Below, in pieces: positions 1 through 9,654 of a stretch of DNA of 64,000 nucleotides (its first letter is position 1; each line of letters opens with the position of its first letter). Under the pieces are notes generated by a model. That model was not told where the DNA came from. It ran no database searches and worked only from the letters and a program-made list of their open reading frames with translations. The DNA is from Rhodospirillaceae bacterium (GTDB lineage Bacteria > Pseudomonadota > Alphaproteobacteria > Rhodospirillales > Rhodospirillaceae), in NCBI GenBank assembly GCA_947476925.1, contig CANJSF010000016.1, forward strand, positions 1 to 64,000, written 5' to 3'. A program made the position numbers and the translations under genes.

Positions 1-1107
1 GGCCTGCAGATGATCGCGCCGGCAGGTGACGCCAATTACATTAGCAACCGCCCCACCATTCGTGTTCGCACAGACGGCAATACGCCGGGCCTCGGCGTCT
101 CCACATTGCAGGGAACAGATTTCTACCTGAACCCAGTTGCGACCGACCTAAAAACACTTTTCGACCAAAAGAAGCTCGCCATCGTACATGCCGCCGGATT
201 GCGCAGCATCGAGCGAAGCCACTTTGTCTGCCAAGAACAGATGGAGCTTGGGGCAAACGAAAACGAAAAGGTCACCAGCGACGGTTGGTTATCCCGCCAT
301 GTCAACGCCCTCGAAGGTAAGCGCTCGGGCCTCAGCACTGTGGCGTTGTCGTCGAATAACCCAGAGTCTTTGCTGGGATACGGCGGAGCAGTTGCGATCG
401 CCAACACATCTGGTTTTGCGGTGTCGGGCGGCGATGCCAACGCCAATATTATTCGCGCGCTCAATGGCGGGAAAAGTGGCTACGAAACCACTGCTGTTGA
501 AACACTGAACTCCATCTCCAGCGTGCAAACGGGTTTGCGCAATCTAGCGGTTGATAGCACCAATTATGGCTATCCCGGCGGCGGATTAACAACCTCGCTG
601 CGCTCGCTCATCTCGCTGATGAAAATGAATGTCGGAATTGAAGTTGCCCACATCGATATGGGCGGCTGGGATCATCATAACAACTTGGTGGCCGAGTTCG
701 GTGCACGTGCGACCGAACTTTCGCGAAACTTGGGCGCCTTCACACGCGAACTCGCCGGCAACAACTTTAACAACACGACGCTTGTCACCATGACCGAGTT
801 TGGCCGTCGCTTTCGCGAGAACGGCAGCCAGGGCACCGATCACGGCTCGGGCGGCTACATGTTTGTGCTGGGCAACAACGTCAATGGCGGAAAAATGTAT
901 GGCGTTTGGCCTGGCCTGGCAGCCAACCAGCTCTTTAACGGTGACCTTGATGTCACCACCGATTACCGCACGGTGCTTGGCGAGATTTTAGCAAAGCGTC
1001 AGGGCGCGAAGCGCCTCGATAAAGTGTTTCCAACCACGAAGTATGCGCCGCTTGGTATCGTCAATGGTGATGATGCTGGGGTGATCGGCGGCTCCAGCTC
1101 GACGTAA
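1..1107 (+). CDS. DUF1501 family protein, 5' end outside window
   Basis: The reading frame is open from the first base, and the first residues (GLQMIAPAGD) match the interior of DUF1501 proteins, so the ATG at 10 is an internal methionine and the true start lies upstream. These proteins usually carry a Tat signal at the N-terminus, which would be in the missing part. Visible family features are the HIDMGGWDHH segment, the TMTEFGRR segment and the DHGSGG motif, which resemble the alkaline-phosphatase-like core of the family. DUF1501 genes are usually paired with DUF1800 genes, and one follows 40 bp downstream. The biochemical function is not established. The C-terminus is complete (TAA). Confidence 0.85.
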   Translation, partial: GLQMIAPAGDANYISNRPTIRVRTDGNTPGLGVSTLQGTDFYLNPVATDLKTLFDQKKLAIVHAAGLRSIERSHFVCQEQMELGANENEKVTSDGWLSRHVNALEGKRSGLSTVALSSNNPESLLGYGGAVAIANTSGFAVSGGDANANIIRALNGGKSGYETTAVETLNSISSVQTGLRNLAVDSTNYGYPGGGLTTSLRSLISLMKMNVGIEVAHIDMGGWDHHNNLVAEFGARATELSRNLGAFTRELAGNNFNNTTLVTMTEFGRRFRENGSQGTDHGSGGYMFVLGNNVNGGKMYGVWPGLAANQLFNGDLDVTTDYRTVLGEILAKRQGAKRLDKVFPTTKYAPLGIVNGDDAGVIGGSSST

Positions 1108-1147
1108 ATTAAAGTAAACGCAGTCACGCAGAAGAGGCCGAGGCGAC

Positions 1148-2785
1148 ATGTTGCCCGAAACGCCATCCCCCGAACGAATTGCCATCAACCGCGTCACATT
1201 CGGCGCGCGCGACAGTGACATTGCCAAAGCTCAATCGCTGGGCTGGACTGGCTGGGTTGAAGACCAGCTCAACCCCCCGGTGGGCGACGACCCGTTGACT
1301 GCCCAACTGCTCAAAGATGCCACCTTGCGCATTACCTATGGCGAACGCAACGATAGCCAAGGAACTTGGCCGGCGGTTGATGAAGACCGCCCCCTCAATA
1401 CGCTGTCGATGACCGGTGAAGAACTTTTCAAAATTTACGACGACGTCAATCGCACGCGCACGCTGCCCACCAACGAGATCAATCGCATTGCTGAAGAAGT
1501 TGCCGCAGCGACGTGGCTGCGCAACACGCATAGTCAGTATCAATTGCGCGAGTTTATGGTCGATTTCTGGCACCGCCATTTCAATGTGGCGACGGGAGAA
1601 GGCTCGCTCGTCATCTTTACGTTGCCGGTTTACGATCAAGAAGTGATGCGCGATCACGCTTTGGGTAATTTTACCGACCTCGTGAATGCGAATGCGCGCT
1701 CGACCGCAATGCTGTTTTACCTCGACAACGCGGTCAGTCGCGCCACAACCCCTAACGAGAATTATGCGCGTGAGCTGCTTGAACTCCACACCATGGGGCG
1801 CGACGCCTACCAAGGCGTGACAACGCCGCCATGGTCGGGTCCAGGGTCAGCCCCCATCGGAACAAAGTCAGTCGGCTTTTCTGATCAAGACATTCTTCAA
1901 GCCAGCCGCGCCTTATCTGGCTGGACCGTTGGCATGGGCCAACGCATCTCCAGCACCCGGAGTTTGGCCACGAGTGGAAAGTTTGTGTATGAGTCGACTT
2001 ACCACAATCGTAACGCGACCACTTTCTTAGGCGTCAATCTGGCCACTCTTCAGCCTGCGGCAAACTTGGAAAACCAAACAGGCGCCATTGCCCAAGGCAA
2101 CAAGGTGATCGAGCTGGCGGCCCAACACGAGAAAACGGCTGCCTTTGTTGTCGGTAAAATCGCCAAGCGCATTTTTGGTGATGATCCGCCAAAAGCGGTT
2201 GTTGATGCCGCAGTCAAGACATGGCTCGACAATCGCGAAAGCCCCGAGCAGATCAAACTGGTGATGCGGACATTCCTGATGTCGCCAGAGCTGATGCAGG
2301 GCCCACAAACCAAAGTGCGCCGCCCGTATGAAAAAGTGATCGCGTTTGCACGCGCGACAAATTCGAAAATCCGGCCGACCCGTTTGGTCTCGACCGCCTT
2401 CGCGGCAACAAAAGATGCTCTGTTCCTGTGGGGCACGCCCAACGGCTGGCCTGACGATAGTGAATACTGGCTCAGCACAACAGGTTTGATGACGCAGTGG
2501 AACACCAACCTCACGGCCATGGCGAATGGTGCGTTGAGCGTGACATTGCGCAACGAATCGTTACAAACCAATTCCGTTTCAGCACTACTGGATGATTGGA
2601 TCGGCCGAATTATCGGCTACCAAATTTCATCGGCTGGCTATTCGGCGTTGCGCACGATGGCCGCGCAAAGTACCGGCATATCGTCTTATTTGGGCAATGG
2701 AACCGCGAGTGTGCAAACCCAAGAGAACGAATTGCGTCGACTTGTAGCCCTGATCTCGACAGCCCCAGAGTTCGCGTACCGTTAG
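1148..2785 (+). CDS. DUF1800 family protein
   Basis: This 545-residue protein has the DUF1800 signatures FWHRHFNV (about residue 140) and NENYARELLELHTMG (about residue 200), and ends with the usual LVALISTAPEF segment. The family is of unknown function and nearly always sits beside a DUF1501 partner, as here; in most genomes I know of the DUF1800 gene comes first, whereas here it is second. The start codon is an ATG preceded by a purine-rich GAGGCGA. No convincing signal peptide is visible from this start, so if the protein is exported it may depend on its partner. The two genes are probably co-transcribed (40-bp gap). Confidence 0.85.
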   Translation: MLPETPSPERIAINRVTFGARDSDIAKAQSLGWTGWVEDQLNPPVGDDPLTAQLLKDATLRITYGERNDSQGTWPAVDEDRPLNTLSMTGEELFKIYDDVNRTRTLPTNEINRIAEEVAAATWLRNTHSQYQLREFMVDFWHRHFNVATGEGSLVIFTLPVYDQEVMRDHALGNFTDLVNANARSTAMLFYLDNAVSRATTPNENYARELLELHTMGRDAYQGVTTPPWSGPGSAPIGTKSVGFSDQDILQASRALSGWTVGMGQRISSTRSLATSGKFVYESTYHNRNATTFLGVNLATLQPAANLENQTGAIAQGNKVIELAAQHEKTAAFVVGKIAKRIFGDDPPKAVVDAAVKTWLDNRESPEQIKLVMRTFLMSPELMQGPQTKVRRPYEKVIAFARATNSKIRPTRLVSTAFAATKDALFLWGTPNGWPDDSEYWLSTTGLMTQWNTNLTAMANGALSVTLRNESLQTNSVSALLDDWIGRIIGYQISSAGYSALRTMAAQSTGISSYLGNGTASVQTQENELRRLVALISTAPEFAYR

Positions 2786-3047
2786 TTACGGCGAACAACG
2801 CTAGAGGGGGGGGGTGCCAGTAGGCGCCGATCCGACCCCCGCTGCTATCTGGTTTGCAGCTGAAAATCAAAGACTTGTGCCTTCTTCGCCGGAGCCCGAT
2901 TTAGGTGCAGATTCACACTCTTGGCCTCGCGTTGTTGCTGAAGCTTAACAAGATCGGCATAAAGCAGTTGAAGCCGTACGTCGTTTTCGATACAAAGTCC
3001 CCCGCCGCTGGCTCCCCTGTACGGTTCGTCGCGGCAGGGAATCATCA

Positions 3048-4664
3048 ATGCCGCGCGTCAGACCAACCATTTACCAAGTCATTCATCGCGCCTGTTCAGA
3101 TGTGTTGGCATCCGAATATGCGCAGGCCGTCTTTGCTGTTGTTGCTTGGGTGGCCGTGACGCGATTGCCGTTTATCAACGCCGACATCCTCAGCGTCGAT
3201 GAATCGGTTTACCTTGCTCTCGGCGCGGGGCTGAATGACGGGCTCATCCCGTACGTCGACATTGTCGACCGCAAACCGATCGGCATTTACCTTATTTATG
3301 CTGCGGCAGATGCCTTGTTCTCCGACCCGTTGTTGGGCGTGCGACTGTTTGGGATGCTGGCCACCATTGGCACCGGCGTGATGCTGATGCAAATGGGCAG
3401 GCAGTTCTTGCGGCTGTCCGCCCCCGTCGCAACATTAAGTGCTGTGCTGTATAGCGGCTACGCCCTTTTGTTTTACGGCGATGCCGGACAAACCCCGGTC
3501 TTTTACATGCCCTTCGTGGTGGGTGGCGCGTGGCTTGTGCTGCGCGAGGCCGAACGCTTGGTCTATGGCGCGCCGCCTTCGCCGGCCCGCTTGGCGGTTG
3601 CCGGTTTGCTGTTAGGGCTTTCGCTTCAAATCAAATACAGCACATTCTTTGAATGCATATTTTTTGGTGCGCTGATCCTGGTCCCGGCGTGGAAGGCGCG
3701 TGACACTTTTGGCGCGCGGGGGCTTGGCGTTGCACTGGCCGGTGCCGGTGCCATGCTGGTTGGCGGGCTGCTGCCGACCGCAATCGCCTACGCCGCTTAT
3801 GTCGGGCTTGGTCATGCCGATGCATTTGTTTTTTACAACTTCACGGCCAACCTCAGCCGCGAAGCCACTGATTTTCCATTCAGCGAGATCCTGACGCGCG
3901 CCGGGCTGTTTGTGTTGGCGCTTTCGCCCTTATTGGTGATGTCCGTGCGCCAACTCTGGCAAGCCAACAGCGCCGTGTTTGAACGCAATCGCCCGCCCGC
4001 ATGGGTTAATCATACATTGGTGTTGTGGTTTGTTGTTGCCCTGGTTGGGGCGTTAGCGCAACGCCAACCTTACGCGACATATTTTTTTGACTTGCTGGCT
4101 CCCCTCTCCCTTCTTGCCGCCAGCGCCTTTCAACACTCCGGCCGGAAGTTGCGAAGCCCGGAACTGACGATGCGCCACGCCGCAGTTGTGGTGCTTCTGC
4201 CGGTGCTGAGCTACGTCGGCATGCAAGCCGCAAAATACATCAACAATGGTTCGCGCAATTTGCCGAGTACAATTGCCGGCGACATTAAAGAAATTGGCGT
4301 GTCGAGCATGTTCAACTTCAATTCGTTTGGCATCATTCACGAGATTGCTCACATCGGCCTTCCGTCACGATACCCATATCCTGACCACTTGCTGCGCGAC
4401 CTCGAGGCGCGATCATTCCAGTTTGATGCGGTCGGTGAGATTGGTCGTATCCTGAACGAGAATCCCGACGTGATCCTGGTGCAGCGACCCATCAGCCAAA
4501 AGGTCAGCGCAGACCGCCGCGACATTCTGGAAACAAAGCTCGCGGCAACCTATTGCCTTTGGCGCACATATGATGCGGGCAGGAAACAGGTGGAAGCCTA
4601 TCTCCACGTCGGGTCCGGCTTGAAGCCCGTTCAAACAAGCTGCAAGCCGGTTGCGCGCCCATAG
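3048..4664 (+). CDS. GT39/ArnT-like membrane glycosyltransferase
   Basis: This 538-residue polytopic membrane protein has about ten hydrophobic segments and the luminal/periplasmic first loop typical of the PMT/ArnT (GT39, GT-C fold) superfamily. That loop holds the acidic SVDESVY pair near residue 45, followed by a loop with VDRKPIGIYLIY. Such enzymes transfer a sugar from a polyprenyl-phosphate donor to lipid A, a protein or another acceptor at the outer face of the inner membrane; acceptor and donor cannot be told from sequence. An AGGGA element lies 7 nt before the ATG. It is 262 bp after the DUF1800 gene and may be transcribed separately. The C-terminal 150 residues look soluble. Confidence 0.72.
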   Translation: MPRVRPTIYQVIHRACSDVLASEYAQAVFAVVAWVAVTRLPFINADILSVDESVYLALGAGLNDGLIPYVDIVDRKPIGIYLIYAAADALFSDPLLGVRLFGMLATIGTGVMLMQMGRQFLRLSAPVATLSAVLYSGYALLFYGDAGQTPVFYMPFVVGGAWLVLREAERLVYGAPPSPARLAVAGLLLGLSLQIKYSTFFECIFFGALILVPAWKARDTFGARGLGVALAGAGAMLVGGLLPTAIAYAAYVGLGHADAFVFYNFTANLSREATDFPFSEILTRAGLFVLALSPLLVMSVRQLWQANSAVFERNRPPAWVNHTLVLWFVVALVGALAQRQPYATYFFDLLAPLSLLAASAFQHSGRKLRSPELTMRHAAVVVLLPVLSYVGMQAAKYINNGSRNLPSTIAGDIKEIGVSSMFNFNSFGIIHEIAHIGLPSRYPYPDHLLRDLEARSFQFDAVGEIGRILNENPDVILVQRPISQKVSADRRDILETKLAATYCLWRTYDAGRKQVEAYLHVGSGLKPVQTSCKPVARP

Positions 4665-4982
4665 CCCGAAAGCAAAGAACTGGTCAGCGTTACCTCGGAT
4701 ATGATGAAGGCGCGCAGATTGAACTGAGCGCGGGTTGCCAGAAACCTGTCGCTTGCAATTATCTCATCCTACTTGATTGGCGATCCACACTCCTGCCCAA
4801 CCCCATTTTTTGGAAAAACTTTGGCGCACGACGGAGCGAGAGGATAACCGCAATGAGCCTGGGCGGGGGTTTGCGATGATGGCAGTCAGATTTGATGCCA
4901 GATGATCTCACCAAAGCCGCAAGTGACTTTCCAGCTGATCCACAACGCGCGTGCGGCTGAGTTCGCAACGCAGGAATTTTCG
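4665..4982. other. intergenic region between convergent genes
   Basis: This 318-bp stretch lies between the 3' ends of the glycosyltransferase and the M24 gene. I see no credible ORF on either strand. It holds one copy of a 45-bp repeat (4824-4868) that recurs on the far side of the receptor operon. I found no clear rho-independent terminator for either flanking gene. Confidence 0.6.
4824..4868 (+). repeat. dispersed repeat, copy A
   Basis: The 45-base segment starting GCGCACGACGGAGCG and ending AGCCTGGGCGGGG matches the segment at 9610-9654 in the same orientation at 36 of 45 positions by hand alignment without gaps. Both copies are intergenic and follow an A/T-rich tract. They lie on opposite sides of the TonB receptor/VOC/M24 operon. 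Confidence 0.6.
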
Positions 4983-6374
4983 TTAAATCACGACCAGCGG
5001 ACCATCGGCGGTCGCCAAGGGCTCAGCGCCGTTTTTCGTCACCACAATCAAGTCTTCGCAATGGATCGCACCCCAGCCCAGCAGGTTGGTGGGGAGGTCC
5101 ACGGTGAGGGTCATGTTTTCTTCGAACGTCAGATCGTCCGACACGACAAAAGGGATGCCGTCGCGGTACGGCTGATCGGTGTGCTGCAAGCCAACGGAAT
5201 GCGGGCTGGCGGCGAACCTGATTCCCGATGATCCCGTGTAGGCTTTTTTCATCGCATCCATGCACATTTTGCTGAGTTGCGAGTACTTCATTCCGGGCTT
5301 GAGGTTGGCCAGCACCGTTTCCCAACCCACCTTCGTCGAGGCCATACAGGCTTTGAGTTCTTTCGAGGGCTCACCCAACACAAACGTGCGTCCAAAATCG
5401 CCGTGATAGAAATTTCGCTGGCACACAGCATCAACCATCATCGGCTCACCCTCGACGACTTTGCCTTCGGTAAAGCCGCCAACGGTTCCCGTTGCAATCC
5501 ACATGGCCTTGGCGCCCCGTTTTGCCGCCTCAACCATGAAGATTTGATCGATCTCGGGCTTGGTGCTGCCTTTGCGAACCTGCTTGAGCATCGCCATGCA
5601 GGCATCTTGGTTAATGCGCGCGATGGTACGCATGTGCTTCAGCTCAACCTCGGACTTGATCTGCCGAACTTTGCGGAAGGTATTGTCGCCGGGAACGCAA
5701 GTGACGTTATTGCGCTCGAGCGTTTTGAGAATGACCGCAATGCGCATGTCATCGACGGCAATCTTGCCCTTACCGAGGCCCGCCAGCTCCAGCGCGCGCA
5801 CCAACGCCCATTCAGGTGTTGCGGCACGGCGCTCGTTGGCTTTTTTGCCGAACTCAATCCATTTTTGTTCGGCTGGCTTCAGCGGCCCACCGGTTGTGGG
5901 CCAAGCGCCAACCGGCGCAGCCTCAGGAGCCTCGCTCCATTTTGCTTGCTCGATGTACTTCGCGAGATTGCTGGGAAAGCTGTAGGGCACAATCTCGGGG
6001 TATTCGCGTTGACCGTTGGCCAGGAATTGCAGATCGGTTCCGGCCGTGACCAAAAACGTTGGCTTGCTTTCGTCGCGCGGCATAACCGCAAAACTGGGGA
6101 TCGCACGCAGCTTTTGCAGTTCGTAACTGAAGTAGTTGCCCAGATAGAAAATATTGACCGGGTTCAGCGCCACAATGCCATCAAGGCCCTCGCGGTCCAT
6201 GATCTCGTAGGCCCGAGCTTTATTGACGAGCAGCCGCCCATCGAAATCTGCAGGCGGAACAGGACCCGGCGCAACCATGCCCCAGTTCGCCTTGGCCTCG
6301 CCGACACCCAGTGCACTTGCACCTAATATGCTGCTACCGGCACCCAGGAGTGAGAAAAAATCGCGACGATCCAT
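4983..6374 (-). CDS. Tat-exported M24 family (Xaa-Pro aminopeptidase-like) protein
   Basis: The 463-residue product begins with a twin-arginine signal (RRDFFSLLGAG, residues 3-13) and has the creatinase-type N-domain followed by a pita-bread M24 domain (about 245-463). The five metal-ligand positions read D315, D326, H392, D426 and E440; the fourth is normally Glu in M24 peptidases (TxEP), but here the motif is LTVDLP. Non-peptidase members exist (creatinase, DMSP lyase DddP), so substrate assignment is open. It is the last gene of a three-gene operon (TonB receptor, exported VOC protein, this), 68 bp after the VOC gene, and all three products are exported. This suggests periplasmic processing of whatever the receptor imports. 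Confidence 0.8.
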   Translation of the reverse strand: MDRRDFFSLLGAGSSILGASALGVGEAKANWGMVAPGPVPPADFDGRLLVNKARAYEIMDREGLDGIVALNPVNIFYLGNYFSYELQKLRAIPSFAVMPRDESKPTFLVTAGTDLQFLANGQREYPEIVPYSFPSNLAKYIEQAKWSEAPEAAPVGAWPTTGGPLKPAEQKWIEFGKKANERRAATPEWALVRALELAGLGKGKIAVDDMRIAVILKTLERNNVTCVPGDNTFRKVRQIKSEVELKHMRTIARINQDACMAMLKQVRKGSTKPEIDQIFMVEAAKRGAKAMWIATGTVGGFTEGKVVEGEPMMVDAVCQRNFYHGDFGRTFVLGEPSKELKACMASTKVGWETVLANLKPGMKYSQLSKMCMDAMKKAYTGSSGIRFAASPHSVGLQHTDQPYRDGIPFVVSDDLTFEENMTLTVDLPTNLLGWGAIHCEDLIVVTKNGAEPLATADGPLVVI

Positions 6375-6441
6375 GGGCTTGTCTCCTTACGAAACTTTAG
6401 GGACGCACACAGTGCATCCACGGGCAACATGCGCTTTCTAC

Positions 6442-7059
6442 TTAGTCTTTGGGAACGCCCGCTTGCACCAGATTGACCAGCACACCATCCGCATCTCGGA
6501 ACATCATTTCGAGCGCTTGTTGCTTCATATTCGGGTTCTCGATCAGGGTCACGGGGGGTGAAATCATTTCATACCCAGCGGCCTGAATCTTTTTGGTCAT
6601 GGTCCAAATGTCGTTAGTAGGGAACACCACAGCCACATCGCCGATGCGTGTGTCAGTACCCTTCGCGGGCGGAGGCGGTTTGCCCTTTTCATTATAGAGC
6701 TGGTAGATGCCGATATTGCCCACACCGGACACCCCGGCCATCAGAACAGTCGCGCGCAACTCTTTGCCTTCCGTTCCCTGGATAGCGTTGATGCCTTTGC
6801 CCTTCCAGTAATTGTCGAACATTGGTTTAAGGCCAAGGATATCGCGGTAAAGCTTCAGAGAGACATCTATGTCGCGGACAAAGATTGTGGCCCGAGCCAT
6901 TGGCGCCAAAGCTGAACCAGGTGCAAATGCAGCGGGCGGCACTTGCACACGCGGCAAGAGAGCCTTTACCTCGCTATCAGACGCAGTTTGAGCCAGAGCA
7001 GGAGCTGCAAGCGCGAGTGCGCTTGCAGCTAATACAAAGACGGTGCGGATGTTTGACAT
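6442..7059 (-). CDS. exported VOC (glyoxalase-fold) family protein
   Basis: The product, about 205 residues, has a Sec signal peptide (hydrophobic run ending in APALAQ) followed by a VOC domain with the usual opening RATIFVRDIDVSLKLYRDIL and the closing FRDADGVLVNLVQ. VOC enzymes are metal-dependent isomerases, dioxygenases or binding proteins, mostly cytosolic, so an exported one is uncommon. I take the ATG at 7059; a TTG at 7065 overlaps the receptor stop codon by 2 nt and is possible. It sits between a TonB receptor and an M24 protein and is clearly co-transcribed. A second exported VOC protein lies at 34293-34886. The substrate is unknown. Confidence 0.8.
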   Translation of the reverse strand: MSNIRTVFVLAASALALAAPALAQTASDSEVKALLPRVQVPPAAFAPGSALAPMARATIFVRDIDVSLKLYRDILGLKPMFDNYWKGKGINAIQGTEGKELRATVLMAGVSGVGNIGIYQLYNEKGKPPPPAKGTDTRIGDVAVVFPTNDIWTMTKKIQAAGYEMISPPVTLIENPNMKQQALEMMFRDADGVLVNLVQAGVPKD

Positions 7060-7061
7060 AC

Positions 7062-9440
7062 TCAATACTTTGCTTTCAACGTGAGACCAAAGGTCCGCCG
7101 TTCACCGAGATACGCATTGTATTGAACGTTAGGTGAGCCCTCAATCACGCTGGAGACGTATTTCTTGTCCAGCAAGTTACGCGACCACAACTGCAACTCA
7201 TACGTACCGTTCTGCACACCCATACTGGCGTTGACCACGGTCCGCGACGGAATCCAAGAGATGTTGATAGTGTTAACATACTGCTTGGACTGGTAGGAGG
7301 CATCGGCACGAATGAAATAGTTGAGGTCTGAAGTGCCCGGCAGAGCATCTGCCCATTCGGCGCCTACAGTGCTTTGCCATTTCGACTGACGAGCACCCTG
7401 ATTGCCACTGATGTCGCCGTTGGTGGGACATGCTTTATTGTCACAAACTAAAGGCACGCGCGACCACGTCAGGTCTTTCGTACCGTTGGCAAACGTCGCG
7501 TCGCCGTAATACAGCGTTCCGTTGAACGTCAAATGATCGACAGGAACGAACGCACCCTCGAGTTCGACGCCCTTCGAGTTCATCGTACCCAGGTTGCGTA
7601 TGATCGGAAGCGGCAACGTGGCAGGATTGCCGGGATCGGGCGCAGAGATATGCAAGCCCGTCCAATGGACGTAGAACAGTGTTCCATTAAACTGAACACG
7701 ACCATTGTCGAATGTATTTTTCGTGCCGAGTTCGTACGTCCAATTGTAGTCTTGGCCGTAGAGGCGATTTTCCGGAAGCGTAGCTGTTGCGTTAAAGCCG
7801 CCAGACTTCACGCCTCTGGCCGCAGAGGCATAAATCTTGCTGTCGTCGTTCAACTGATAATCAAAGGTAATGCGCGGCGTGAAGGCCTTGAATGTGCCGG
7901 TGAGTTGCAGTCCTGTGAAACTGCCAAGACCTGCGGTCGCAGTTGTTGGCAAACTGCCTTGGAACTTCTTCTCGTGCGACCAGCGTCCTTCGACGCCCAA
8001 TGTGGCGCGGTCATCCATGAATTTCCAGGTGAGTTCGCCGAACGGCGACCAGACCTCGGGCTTGGTGACTGTGCGGCCTAGCACCGCGAAGACCAAGAAC
8101 TTGGATGGGTCGTTGATGTCAATAGGAGCGGTTGGAACCGCCGTGAGCAAGGGCAAGGTCGTGAAGTTTTGGGTCACGAAATCGCGATTGTTCGTATAAA
8201 ACACGCCAGCCGAGGCGGTGATTGGGCCGCCATCATCGAACGACACGCGGGCTTCATGAGAACTCGTCGCGAATTCGCCGATGGGTCCGTTTTCGAACAC
8301 GCATTGACCGGGAATAAAGAACGAGCAGCCCGGGAGCGTGTCTTTGTAGCCCAACGATTTGGTGTCTGCTTCAACGTACCCGAACAGATAGTCGAACGTC
8401 AGAGCATCGTTGATACGCCAGTTGACCGAGGCGCGCATAAACTCGGCATTGAGTTGGCGCGCATAGCCACGTGGATCGATGGGAATATTGCGCAGCGGAA
8501 TCTCACCGCAATACAAGCGAAACCACTGACCTCCGCCGCCCAAACCCGAGCCCGCGGGACGTACGTTGGGATTGAACTGGCCGCAGTTGAGGATTTGGCT
8601 ATCGGCACCTAATTCGGCGAACCAATTTTCGGCACGGTGCTCTTCGTTGAAGTTGTAATCATAGTAGGCGACGTCAATCGTCAAATCGTCCGTCGGTAAT
8701 ATTTGGACCGCGCCGCTTAAAATTGTTTTCTTGTGACCCCCAAGCCAATCGTCGGTGCCAGGGCTAAATTTAATATCCGCGAAGGGGTGAGTATTGCGCC
8801 AGGAGCCATCGAACTTGCTGTAATCGGCACTGGCACGTACGCGGAGCCGCTCGGGCACGACGGCCCCCGACACGGAGCCCGCAGCATCCCAGCGGCGATG
8901 ATTGCCGGCCGTCAGCGTACCTTCTGCGATCCATTCTTCCGTCGGGCGCTTCGACACGTAGTTGACCGCGCCCATGAAGGCGTTGCGGCCATAACGTGCG
9001 CTTTGTGGGCCCTTGACCACCTCGATCCGATCAATATTGCCGAAACCAAGGTTGGTGATGTAATTGCGCGGCAGATAGATGCCATCGAAGAAAAATGACA
9101 CGTTTTGTTCCAGATTACCCGTGACCTGCGTGGCACCGCGGATCACCGGGGAAGTGGCGCCGCCGCCGCCGAAATCTTGGAAACTGAACCCAGGCGTAAA
9201 TCGCGCGATGTCCTTCATGTCTTGCAGGCTACGCTTGGCAATATCGCTGGCCGTGAAGGCAGTGACCGAGAGTGGAATCTCTTGCAGAGACTCAGCCCGT
9301 TTGCGAGCCGTGACGATGATCTCTTCCAGGCCACCCGCCTGGGCCTGTTGCTGGGCCTGAACAGCCCCGGCGTCAAAGACTGCGACCGCCAACGTCGCCA
9401 AAAATGCAGAACGATAGATATTGCCGCGTGTCGACGTCAT
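7062..9440 (-). CDS. TonB-dependent outer-membrane receptor
   Basis: The 792-residue protein has a signal peptide ending near AVQAQQ, a TonB box (EEIIVTARKR, about residues 38-47), a plug domain (SLQEIPLSVTAF onwards, with VIRGA and the QSARYGRNAFMGAVNYVSKRP segment), and a C-terminal beta-barrel ending in the aromatic LTLKAKY. It imports a scarce or large ligand across the outer membrane using TonB/ExbBD energy. The plug and barrel resemble the receptors common in Sphingomonadales and Caulobacterales, which take up sugars, siderophores or hydrophobic organics; the ligand is not evident. It is the first gene of the operon with the VOC and M24 genes. No B12 riboswitch or Fur box was recognised upstream. 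Confidence 0.92.
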   Translation of the reverse strand: MTSTRGNIYRSAFLATLAVAVFDAGAVQAQQQAQAGGLEEIIVTARKRAESLQEIPLSVTAFTASDIAKRSLQDMKDIARFTPGFSFQDFGGGGATSPVIRGATQVTGNLEQNVSFFFDGIYLPRNYITNLGFGNIDRIEVVKGPQSARYGRNAFMGAVNYVSKRPTEEWIAEGTLTAGNHRRWDAAGSVSGAVVPERLRVRASADYSKFDGSWRNTHPFADIKFSPGTDDWLGGHKKTILSGAVQILPTDDLTIDVAYYDYNFNEEHRAENWFAELGADSQILNCGQFNPNVRPAGSGLGGGGQWFRLYCGEIPLRNIPIDPRGYARQLNAEFMRASVNWRINDALTFDYLFGYVEADTKSLGYKDTLPGCSFFIPGQCVFENGPIGEFATSSHEARVSFDDGGPITASAGVFYTNNRDFVTQNFTTLPLLTAVPTAPIDINDPSKFLVFAVLGRTVTKPEVWSPFGELTWKFMDDRATLGVEGRWSHEKKFQGSLPTTATAGLGSFTGLQLTGTFKAFTPRITFDYQLNDDSKIYASAARGVKSGGFNATATLPENRLYGQDYNWTYELGTKNTFDNGRVQFNGTLFYVHWTGLHISAPDPGNPATLPLPIIRNLGTMNSKGVELEGAFVPVDHLTFNGTLYYGDATFANGTKDLTWSRVPLVCDNKACPTNGDISGNQGARQSKWQSTVGAEWADALPGTSDLNYFIRADASYQSKQYVNTINISWIPSRTVVNASMGVQNGTYELQLWSRNLLDKKYVSSVIEGSPNVQYNAYLGERRTFGLTLKAKY

Positions 9441-9609
9441 GTGAACTTCCCCTCAAAACCCATTTTCCGACATTGTCCGGATGAACCCCTGGTTCGGGCA
9501 ACACAGTAGCTATGAGAGCCGCCTCTGGCAACTTCGGGCGGTGTTTTCCGGGATTTACAGCCAGGCCACACCCCACACCCCTCCCCACCCCAAAATTGCA
9601 AAGTTTTTG

Positions 9610-9654
9610 ACGCACATCGGAGCGGGCGGGTAACCACAGTTAGCCTGGGCGGGG
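9610..9654 (+). repeat. dispersed repeat, copy B
   Basis: This is the direct-repeat partner of 4824-4868, starting ACGCACATCGGAGCG and ending AGCCTGGGCGGGG. The longest identical block is the terminal 13 bases. It lies 170 bp upstream of the TonB receptor start. Confidence 0.6.

Noticed and set aside
2806-2814. run of nine G after the DUF1800 gene, with a possible GGGGGT/ACCCCC stem
   Set aside because: The stem is short, has a long loop and no U run; I could not support a terminator or quadruplex claim from one run.
5277-6326. 349-codon open frame on the plus strand
   Set aside because: It lies antisense to the M24 gene, whose product has clear motifs; its translation has no recognisable features and is a by-product of GC-rich codons.
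7060-9600. cobalamin riboswitch or Fur box upstream of the TonB receptor
   Set aside because: I looked for the B12-box core and for an AT-rich inverted repeat of Fur type in 9441-9860 and saw neither.
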